The notes below the pieces were generated by a model, which made no database searches, was not told the origin of the DNA, and saw only the letters and a list, made by a program, of their open reading frames with translations. Positions 1-9,432 of a stretch of 64,000 bases of DNA are shown here, piece by piece. Source of the DNA: Protonemura montana (Eukaryota; Arthropoda; Insecta; Plecoptera; Nemouridae); NCBI GenBank assembly GCA_947568835.1, contig OX387608.1, positions 12,996,001-13,060,000 on the forward strand, in the 5' to 3' direction. The position numbers and the translations under genes were made by a program. Within the stretch, counting starts at the first letter, position 1. Each line of letters opens with the position of its first letter.

Positions 1-77
1 ACAAATCTCATGACTTATGTCAACGTTTCGGCTTCGAAACTTTTAAAGCGTATTCAAACGTTTATGTGCTTGTCTAG

Positions 78-3000
78 AACTCTACGGCTGCGGCTCTGTG
101 TCCGAACGTACGCTGCACAGCTTGAATCTCTCTACCAAGACTCCCGACACAGACCTCTCGTCCAAAAAAGCCGGCTCAACGACCCCCGAATACGTGAAAC
201 GCACCGCAAAGTTGTTCGAGTCGGAAACCGACGAAAGTGCCGACGACCGGACTGGTGCCGAACCGCCTCGCGGGCTAGAGACGCACGTTCTGATAAACGG
301 CATCAAAGAAAGTGCCGCGAAAAAGCCGTCGTACCTGAACCTTGCGTGTTCGATTAGCGGTTACACGACGATAACGAACTACGACTCGAAACTGCGTGAG
401 GGTTTCCGTTCTCGCGATCAGAGCCCTGGCCGTGCGTTGATCAAGAGCCGTGATGTGAGCCCGCTACGGACAGGACAATTGTATGCGGACGCTGCAGGTC
501 TGCGCTCCGACTGCGGCAACTTTCTGGCGGCGCCGGGCGTCGCGCCATATCGCGCCAACGGCGATGCTAAGTCGACGAACGGTGGAACGGTGCAAGTGCT
601 GAACGGAAAGGGGAAAATGGCGGAGAAACGGGACGCTACGGTGAGTTGCTTAGGTCGAGTGCATTCTTGTAGTTCATTTTCTTGTTGAGAGCAATAGCAC
701 TAGCTGAGTAATTCATGCTGGTAATTCTTCTGGTACCACTTCACTTATCACATTGTTTTAAGGCATCTTACGGAGTTTGGTTTCAATACTGCTGGACTAA
801 ATTTGTGTGTGTAGCTTACCAGCTTCAACTTGGTTGTAATGATCTTCAACAGTTACATACAGTGCCAGTCTGAACAATTCCCCGAGCTACCAAGCATTGC
901 GATTACAATTACAAGCTCTTTTAACAAGTCTAAGCAGTTGTTGATATTTGATTCATTTATATAATAGTTCTGGCAATGTAGAAAATGGTTTGGCGAAGTG
1001 GTTCAGAGCCGTGGGTAGATGTTGTAGTAAGTGTCAAACTTACTCAGTTAGGATTGACTTGTGGTTCTAAAAAAGGACCTATGTCCTGAAGATGTCAACG
1101 CCAACGCCGACAAAACGTCAACTTTTTAGGTCCTTTTTAGGACCGCAAGTCAATTACAACAGAGCAAGCCCGACAATTACTACAACAATGTAGAACATTT
1201 TTTACTTTCTGCGGTACTGCTCTGTAACATGACGCCATGGCGCATGCAATGTGTAAACGTTACAACAAACATAACAAGTTGCAACTGTAACAGTAAGCAT
1301 GCATCTCAGTAATATTTTTAAGCATGGTTCACCAAAGATCTCAACTCCTAGTTCAAGTAGTAATAGAATCAATTGCCGTGGTGACTTTCTATCACACGCG
1401 GTGAAAATAAGAGGTTTCTGTCAGACGCTCAACTGCAAGTTGAAGAATCAGCTAAAACTGGGTTTTATTTCTTTCAAATTTATAAGACCCTGTTGACCCT
1501 AAGGAATAAATAACATTTTATATTTTTACGATGTGCAAGTTATTCACGACCACAAAATAAATTTGCAGTTAGTCATCGCCGAGTTGTAAGCAATGCTTTT
1601 ATCGATTCTCAGTGTTAGTTTAGCAAAACTCCTTTCCGTTCACTTAATTGCCAACCATCTGTAAAAAGTGATGAATAATCCCAGCTGGAATGAGGTTCAA
1701 ACCATCTCAGACCAGACATTGGTGGATACCGGCATAGATTACTGGGGTTCGATTCCCCCTATGGGTTCACATTTCGAGATGGTTCATAGCATTAAGAATC
1801 TCTGCCTATTGCAAGCATTTGGCTTTACATAAGAATGAACCAGCCAGAACGAAACTAAACTCGATCTCCCACCTGCCGTGCGAAGCTGACGCCGTCGTCG
1901 GTGCGTGAATCGAGCCGTACCTTCATGTCCACGATGCTCTCGTCCAACGGCCACACGTCAACGAGCTGCGAGGTGACCTCGCGGTTCCAGTCGCACCACA
2001 CAACGCATGAATCTCCCAACGGAGCCCCCAAAGTCGTCCAGTTCTCGGCTCAGAGCAAGAGCGTGGTCGCCAACGGCAAGGCGACACACGCGAAGTTCAG
2101 TGAGACCAAAAGTCACTTCATGGAGGCACGGTGCGACGAAGGGGTAGGTTTGCGGGACGTCAATAGTTTGGACTTTCGGACAACTTTGCAGGTTTTGACA
2201 GTTGGATTTTCTGCTTCATGTTGTTCCTATCCTTCTTTTCGTCCAACTGGCGAAGTATACAGCTAACTTTCGGGCCAATAATTGTTTTTTTTTAATGATA
2301 CGCGGCAAATCAAGATCTTTGTGCTATTTTTATGCAATTTTAGAAAATGTTGTTAATTGCTCAATAGTAAAGGTAAACGATATCAGGCAATCACAATATA
2401 TAAAGAGATATCTACCTCTTATCACTTAATTCAAACACTGTTCATTACACTCTATTCAATAAAAATTGGAAGAAGAAAATCAAAATTAATTTTGTTATTT
2501 TTTTTAAGTAAATGAATAAAACCACACCAAACCATCACTCCTGGTCACAAGCATTGCTTCTCTGTGTTCCAGCGTTCGTCCCTCGACGGTCGCGCCAACG
2601 GGGACGCCCCGACAGAGTGGACGGGGAGCGCAAGCAACAACAAATCGTTCATCCAACAGCGTGTCGAGCGGCTATACGGGCCCGGAGCACTCGCCCAGGG
2701 CTTCTTCCGGAGGAGCAGCGGCACGTTCACCACAGCCTCTGAACCGGTAAGCCACTCTTCGGAGCAGTTGTCTCGAGATAACATTTTTTGTCGGCAACAG
2801 GGGACTTACCTAGATCGGTTATTTAACCTGTAACCCCAGTCTTCCAGGGTGGCACTTTCCAACAATGCTAGAGATTGTTGATTTCAACACCACTAGCAAC
2901 CGGTATTGCGGAGGTACTACGATGGTAGCGTAATCGAGAAGGCACACTGGGTTTTAGTTCATCACAGTGTAGAGATAAAAAAATACCAAATTGCATGAAA

Positions 3001-6000
3001 CGATAATGAAGCCAGTGTCAATGTAAATTATGCTAATTATCACTGCCACTCTAAATCTCTATTGCTGCTTGTTGTTACAGTTCTATTGGCTTAAAACCAT
3101 GGTAACAAAAGAACTTCACTAGGCAAAAGGCCTGAGGTTTGCAAGTAGAAGCTTAATTTAATTTATTAGTTTATCATTTTTCATATGCCAGGTGGATATT
3201 TGTAGTTTGCCTTTTCCCAATCTTTTGATGGTCCTTCCCTCGAAGGTCAGTGTGATTCTATGTTTTCGTCTAGATCTCTATTTTGTAATGTCCATCAACA
3301 AAACTTAGAAGCGTTTTTCTTGTGTAGCAATCGTGTACAATCTATAAATATTTGTTTACAACCTCTTACATACTGTATCTAATCAGAGTAATTGTATGCT
3401 GTCATATGTTACCTGTACATAAGGTTATTGCTTATAATTAGTTGATTTATGACATGCTAATGTTATCAGTCATCACGCTCCTATCTTGATGAGAAAAGTT
3501 AGTGGGTTTCAGGCTTCTGCCAATCAGTTTGCTTCAGCTATCTGCTACAAGATTAAAAACTAAAATTACTGTGAAATCTAAACAGTGCAGTTTGCAATAA
3601 AGAAACGAGTAAACAGATTGTAAAATAGGTCTAATTGTTTCCTTTTTCTGTTTATTTTACTATTCTGATCAAATGATAGAATTCACGGATCGAACTTTGC
3701 ACGTGCCTTAGATTCGTGTTTGAATTTACCAAATCTGTGAAGCTTCGAGCGTGGTTAATCGTTAATATCCAACACCGTTACTAATATACATTAGAAAATA
3801 TCATATTACAGACTTCAGGCGCTAATTAGATCACACACACGAGCAAGTGAAGTGATACTTGGTTAAACTGCCTTGTTAAAGTTGCAGTGAACGGTTGATT
3901 CTGGTTGGTCGGTAATCAACTTAAAAGTGCCTCAAAGTCGAAAGCAAAATGATCAATTTAATCACCGAAACCGTACTCAATGTGTACAGATTCCGGTTTC
4001 TCGGGAAGCAAATTCGCACAACGCAAAGCGATAGCAATCAAGCCGAAACGACGTCAGAGCCTTACCCGCTTGTTGTCTCGCAGCTCACCGTCACTGCGAA
4101 CGGGTCGTCGAATGGACAGGCGTCAAATGGGCAGACATCAAATGGGCAGACCTTGAATGGGGAGGCCTCTCTCCCCGTGCTCCGACACCTGCGACCAGAG
4201 TTCCGTGCTCAGCTCGCTCTGTCTTCGAGGGCCAGCCACCAGGACAAGCCAGCAGTGCCTGCCGATTCGATGCGCGTCGTTCCTGATGTGCTGCCCGCCG
4301 CGCCAGAGGTGCTGCTGCCCGTCGAAAAGCCCAAGGTACTACTGATTGTACGCCTTATCTGCAAGGTCAAGGTACTACGCCTTATCTGCAGCTTGTTTCG
4401 TAAGTTTACTGTGATTCTGATTTGAATAGAGATAATCAAATAGGTCTGTGAAGCATCCATTCATTCTCAACCGAGATCAATGGCAGGGTGAGGTGACAGT
4501 CTTGCATCCAAGAGGTTCCAGATTTAATCCTGAAGTTTTGCTAATCCGGAACCGGTTTTCCCCGATTTTCTATGATTACGCCAGGAAAATGTGGTCTAGT
4601 TACTACTCGCAGGGCACAACTTCATCCCTATCCTATCACTTACTGGTTATCAGACTGGCATACTGGCATAGAAGACAGTGTGCCTCTGTGGAGCCCCATT
4701 TTACCAGAGGCTTTGATGATATTGTGTTGCTTTTATATCAAACTATTGGCTGTTTCTCTCACTTCAAGTTTGAGATGACTATACAAACAGTGGCTCAGTT
4801 GTTCTATCTCATGTTCAGGTACTAACGGGAGGTAACATGATTAAACACTAAGTAAGCAAATGGTAATAAGTCGTTGAATGACTGGACCTTAGTAATTTAA
4901 TGGCATAACACTTCTACCAATTTTTATTTAAAATACTAGCTAAATTATGTCCAGGACAAGTCATTGGGGTTAAAAAGGCGTTGGGGAATTTTTCTAAAAA
5001 ATTTGTCAACCAATGCTTGCTAACTTAACCTATTTGTTTGCAGAAGACTGCTGTGCCGGTGGCTGCCCCCACCGCTACGCCCTCGGCTGTGGACGGGCCT
5101 CGCGATGGCACCCACTACCTGCGGCTTCTCGCAACGGAGACAGCCGCCATCTTGGCGCTGGCCGATCGCACCGAGCGGGACATGGAGCGCGACCTGGCGC
5201 AGCTCTCGGAGGAAGCGGAGGGCCGCCTGCGAGCCGCCATCGGCCAGGCTCGACTGCTCGTCAAGCAGAAGCTGCAACAGTTCGAGGGACTCTGTCACAA
5301 GAACTTGGTGAGTGACCAGGCATCATGGCATCATAGCATCATAGCAATCTGCCTTCTTTGCCATCAGCATTTATTTAAATTTAATTTTTTTTTTGAATAC
5401 TTTGAATTCAGGTACTTACAGCACAAATGACTGACATCATATCATTTGAAACACTAATAACCTCTCAAAAATTGGTGCCCAATTGTGGGTGTTGCGCTAA
5501 CCAATTGAGCTTCTCAGACATGCCATTTTTTAGAGGGTTTTAGTGCATTTGATGAGAGTAACAGCTCTTCAGAGAGATGAACCATAAGGCTGTGAGTACT
5601 CACAGTCACTCTGATTCCAGTGACATCATACTGTGTCACATCCATTTAATCTCAAGTAACTCCAATTTGACGTCAGATACGTTTTATGCTGTGACATCTG
5701 ATCATTTAATATCCATCGTAAAAAATAGTGAAAATTCTAGTGTTACCCATTGCAATGGCTGTCAAAATTTTAAATCGAAATCTTGATTTTTTGTATTTGT
5801 ACCCATAATATTATGTTGTGCTAGCTGTAAGCAAATCCTTGCTCTTTTGGCTACAACTCCGTCTCTCCTGCCTTCAGGCTCAGAGCCCCGACGAAGCCTT
5901 CCCGACGACTTCGGACGACCTCGCCGGCTTCTGGGACATGGTGCAGCTGCAGATCCGCCAGGTGCATGCACTCTTCGCCGAGCTGGCTCAGCTGCAGGCG

Positions 6001-7253
6001 GCAGGCTGGCCATCAGACCCCGTTCCTGCCACTACCACTTCGGCTTCAGACGCGGTTGACGGCAGCAAGCGGAGACCAGTGGCCAAGCGGGCACAGGTCA
6101 AGGTATGTGACAAGAGATCTAGTACTAGGCGACGGGTTTATCTTTAAGTTAACGTTATGAGTTTTGACGTTAACGTTGGAGGGCGGTTGCAGAAATACGA
6201 GACTGACAATCAAGATATACTGGGTTTTTAGACTCATGTCTACTTTATTTAACCTTAGCACTAGTTTTAACAAAAACTATTTGAACTGGGTTTTGAATGC
6301 TAAGTAAAGAACAACTAAATTTCCCAACGTTTCGTAAATTTGCAGTCCTGCAGTCTTAGCAATCCTTATGACCGCTCTTACCATTGAAGAAGTAACCAGT
6401 ACAAGCTACGAAACGTTGGGAAATTTAGTGGTTCTTTACTTAGCATTCAAAACCCAGTTCAAATAGTTTTTGTTAAAACTAGTGCTAAGTTTACATCAAG
6501 TAGACATGAGTCTAAAAACCCAGTTCAAATAGTTTTTGTTAGATACTGGGTTATCCCAGGTTTTTGTTGTTGTTGTTTTTGTTGTGTTTTGTTTTGTTGT
6601 TGTGTTTTTCAAACATTTCTCTCCGTTCTTTTAGTAGGGTTAGTAGTTTTTACCGGGTTTTGCTTGGTTCCTTTTAATCCTGAAGCATTGAGTTTTGGGG
6701 TCGATGCCCAAAGCTGAGTTGAGAAGCTCATGTCAGTGGAGCAGCTCTGAGATTTTCCTTGGTGTTTGTCGATCGATTTGCTTTGTTCCATGGCAACCAT
6801 TGGCAAAAATATTAAATGTCAATTAAGAAATAGTTGCCAGCTTCAATAAATAATCTAAGATTTATAGTGCAGGGGATCTTAACATCTCTATGGTACCGTT
6901 GGTTCTGAGATTGACAGTATTTTTTTTTAGACTGATAGTACCCAGATAGTTTACTTGCTGCATCTATTGCAACTGACTTTTAAACTTGGGAAAGTAGCAT
7001 TATTTCTTCCCTCTTCTCTGTTACTTGTACCAGTCTTTCGAATGTTTTACATTTTACAAATTTTACGTCGATATTTTAGCTCCTTTCTCTTGCTTTGTAG
7101 GTGAAGGCGACTCCAGCCAGCGAAGAGCTGCGCAAGGCACGCGAGGAGGCTCGGGCCAAGATGATGGAGCAGCGGCGCAAGGAGATGAAAGAACGTGCGA
7201 TGGCGACGGCCGCAGACGGCGTCGAGATATTTGTGCCGGAGAACGGCAAGTAG
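78..7253 (+). CDS. DLGAP: DLGAP/SAPAP family scaffold protein (vulcan-like), 3' part of gene, seven exons
   Basis: Postsynaptic/cortical scaffold family that links guanylate-kinase (DLG-type) proteins to other partners. Exons read as 78-640, 1886-2143, 2573-2746, 4009-4335 (or an ATG at 3949 as an alternative first exon), 5044-5307, 5878-6102 and 7101-7253 (TAG). All visible internal junctions are phase 0 with GT-AG boundaries, and most internal exons are multiples of three. The GKAP C-terminal domain spans the last three exons: an acidic helical stretch, then AAIGQARLLVKQKLQQFEGL, DDLAGFWDMVQLQIRQVHAL, and a basic Ala/Arg/Lys helix ending VEIFVPENGK. This matches the vertebrate DLGAP layout, including DLAGFWDM. 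The conserved upstream blocks YLNLACSISGYTTITNYDSK and RVERLYGPGALAQGFF lie in exons 1 and 3. Human DLGAPs end in a PDZ ligand (QTRL); none is present here. The N-terminus lies outside the window. The first acceptor (TCTAG at 73-77) is inferred and would make that junction phase 1. An ATTAAA lies 225 bp after the stop. Confidence 0.9.
1053..1155 (+). repeat. small foldback element with hammerhead-like core
   Basis: The ends form inverted repeats of about 27 bp: 1053-1080 begins ATTGACTTGTGGTTC and 1128-1155 ends GACCGCAAGTCAAT. Between them, CTGAAGA (1086-1092) is followed by TGTC, a 12-nt loop, GACA, then AAAC and GTC (1117-1119). This is the order of a type I hammerhead ribozyme with the terminal repeats acting as stem I. 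The GAAA box reads AAAA, so activity is doubtful. It lies in the intron between the DLGAP exons ending at 640 and starting at 1886. Confidence 0.5.
1690..1790 (+). repeat. tRNA-like (SINE head) sequence
   Basis: GGGGTTCGATTCCCC at 1743-1757 is a good pol III B box with a pairing T-arm, and a loosely A-box-like TGGTGGATACCGG lies upstream. The unit is flanked by an inverted CCATCTC/GAGATGG pair. No complete cloverleaf can be drawn, so it is read as a tRNA-derived repeat inside a DLGAP intron. Confidence 0.35.
3839..4008 (+). promoter_or_regulatory. possible internal promoter and alternative first exon of DLGAP
   Basis: The exon ending at 4335 stays open 5' to an ATG at 3949 (MINLITETVLNVYRFRFLGK). 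The only phase-compatible acceptor that I see, an AAG at 4006-4008, has a weak pyrimidine tract. Upstream of the ATG is a leader-like stretch with a GCAGT initiator-like site near 3881. This would suit a short isoform starting inside the gene but keeping the GKAP domain. Alternatively the exon simply begins at 4009 and the upstream ATG is chance. Confidence 0.3.
6219..6524 (+). repeat. long-palindrome foldback element, copy F1
   Basis: Arms of about 118 bp (6219-6336 and 6407-6524) are near-perfect inverted repeats around a 70-bp centre. Each arm carries CGAAACGTTGGGAAATTTAG, ACTTAGCATTCAAAACCCAG and GTAGACATGAGTCTAAAAAC. The centre joins the right arm through TTGAAGA, a small hairpin, GAAAC and GTT, a hammerhead-like order. 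A partial third repeat of CAAATAGTTTTTGTTA follows at about 6524-6542. It lies in the last DLGAP intron (6103-7100). The same element occurs at 28697-28900. Confidence 0.8.
6550..6612 (+). repeat. T/G-rich low-complexity tract
   Basis: An irregular run of GTT and GTTTT units directly beside foldback copy F1, inside the last DLGAP intron. It looks like simple-sequence expansion with no further signal. Confidence 0.6.
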
Positions 7254-7477
7254 GGCCGCGACGGGAGGGCCAAGTACTAGAAATCGGTGGGACGCTATCT
7301 GTGTTTTGTACCTCGTTCTTGTCGGTAGAGTTGGCGGCTAGCAGCTGGGGTGCAGCAATGCCAAATGGTTGGGTTAGCGGAATGCTTGGGGAGCGGCTAT
7401 TTGGGGAGCATGTTGCTATGAGAAGCAACTACTTAACGTTAACAATGCTGTATTTAACAGTCTCGAACGGTCGCGAC

Positions 7478-7483
7478 ATTAAA
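7478..7483 (+). terminator. possible DLGAP polyadenylation signal (ATTAAA)
   Basis: A common variant hexamer 225 bp after the DLGAP stop, followed by a T-rich stretch. No canonical AATAAA is close. The next one on this strand, near 8868, would make a much longer 3' UTR overlapping that of LMAN1. Confidence 0.35.
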
Positions 7484-8710
7484 CTAACTGGTGCATTGTA
7501 TTTTTGTTTTCCTATATAAACATTGTTTTCAATTTATTGTGCGAAGAAAAAAGACGAATTGGAAGTGTGTTTTGTCAGTATATTTGAAAAACACCAGACT
7601 GATGAAATGATTTCTGCCCCAAAAATGAAGTAAGGAGCCTACACATTTTTTTTTTGGAGGGTAGAATTGTTTTGAAAGCTTGCTTGGAAGCAGGTGTCTA
7701 GTTAAGTTCACTGTAGACCAGTTACAGAGGCTTGAAGTTAAACTTCAGATTAGTCAGAATCGATCTTTACTACAACGAGTAACTAAGCTCAATGAGTCCG
7801 CACACGGTAATGCACGGAAATTTTCCTTGCAAGTTATCGTTTTGACTCGGTTTAATCCCAGTAAATATGATTATTTTTAACCGTATTTTATTACACCGCA
7901 TGTTTCACATAGCACTTACATATTTAACTTGATTATGATGTAACGATTAACATTTCTTCTGGACTTACAGCTCATTTAAATCCAAGGTCGCATTATCGTA
8001 ACACAATTCTAATTCAATTTTTTCGAAGTTGTGTTGATCGATTCTTCTGATCGTCAACCAGCCGCCGTCTTTAACAAGATCCTGAATCCCGTCTCGGGGG
8101 GTACCAGATCAGATCAGAACCGCATGAACGGGGTACAACGCTTCTTTAGCTTTGCGCCAACCTTACCAAATCGGGAGGAAGTGTCGTAGCAAAAGCCTAA
8201 CACATTGATTGGAACAAGTTATTAAAAGCCTGAGAAGTTGCAACATTCCCTCGCGGCTAGCGCACATGAAACGCACGCAACGCTCATTTCACTTTTTTTT
8301 TACTCGAAGCTTCTGTTGTAATCGTAATTAGTTGTTACGTTCGAGTGCGTGACATGCCAGGTTGTAATTAGCTACCCCTTCTCCCCTAGTGTCGGTATCT
8401 CGCTAATCGCTATTAATGTTAATAATTTATCTCGCTAGGTTTACCATTTACGCTGTACGTCTGGAATGGATTTATTACTCTTGTTAATGTATATTGATAT
8501 TTGAGATTCATAATTTCTTTAAAAACTTGTGTCGTGTTATTTCCTTGGGATCCCCACCAATTTTCATTCCATAAATCTCCGTTCCGAAATTGCTGACCTA
8601 CTTGGAATAAGCATGTTTCACGTATTTTTATCTGTCTTGTTCCATCTGGCCACTAATCTCATGATTAGTAAGAAAACACAAAAGCAAGATTCCATTTCGA
8701 TGCACGTGTC

Positions 8711-8716
8711 TTTATT
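8711..8716 (-). terminator. polyadenylation signal of LMAN1 (AATAAA)
   Basis: TTTATT on the plus strand reads AATAAA on the minus strand, 717 bp beyond the LMAN1 stop. It is the first canonical hexamer that I see downstream of that gene. Confidence 0.45.
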
Positions 8717-9432
8717 CAACACACATGGGAATACATTTTTCCATTAACAGAATAACTTGCACAACCCATACACCTAGTAATTCCAGTCCTCGTATATTTC
8801 ATACAAATTGTAATATAAAATATACACACAGTTACAACTAGTAGCGATATTTCGTTAATCGCTCTAATAAACAAATCAGACACATTCGCATTCCAAAAAA
8901 ATTAGAAATCCCTATTTTCACACAAACAGACCAGCTTTAAAAGAGAGAACAGATTTGTAGAACATTTGAAACTTCGTTTTCAGAGCGTTAAGAAACTCAG
9001 ACACTCAGTTTTCCAGGAAAAATCATCGTTGGCGGGTTAATTTCACAACCCACACACCTACCGTTGCCCTCCAAGATGCACTCCGCCTTAGACATTTGTT
9101 GCTGCAGATTCTAGCGGCCTTGCCACATCCAGAAAAACGCTACGTGACGAAAAGGCCATGGTTTAATTTGACTTGCAACAGAAAATTTCACCTACCGCAA
9201 CGTATTATATTTCAAAACAACAACAACAATATCACCCTATTATTAACTATCTTGCAAATGTAAAGACAAAAATTACCCAGAAGATAACAACATCGAAAAA
9301 AACCAATACATAAGTACTTTTGGACTGAAGGCCGATAGATTCACGACAACATTTGTTTGTGCTCTGTGCTACGAATCCATTGCGGCAATCTCGGAGGGAA
9401 ACAACCCAACTCAGTCGTTCGAAGGAATGCGT

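Larger units (their letters stand above)
7254..9432. other. intergenic / 3' UTR region between convergent DLGAP and LMAN1
   Basis: No conserved coding exon is visible on either strand. The right part (about 8700-9432) is probably the LMAN1 3' UTR, because an AATAAA on the minus strand lies at 8711-8716. The left part probably includes the DLGAP 3' UTR. The rest is AT-rich unique-looking DNA. Confidence 0.6.
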
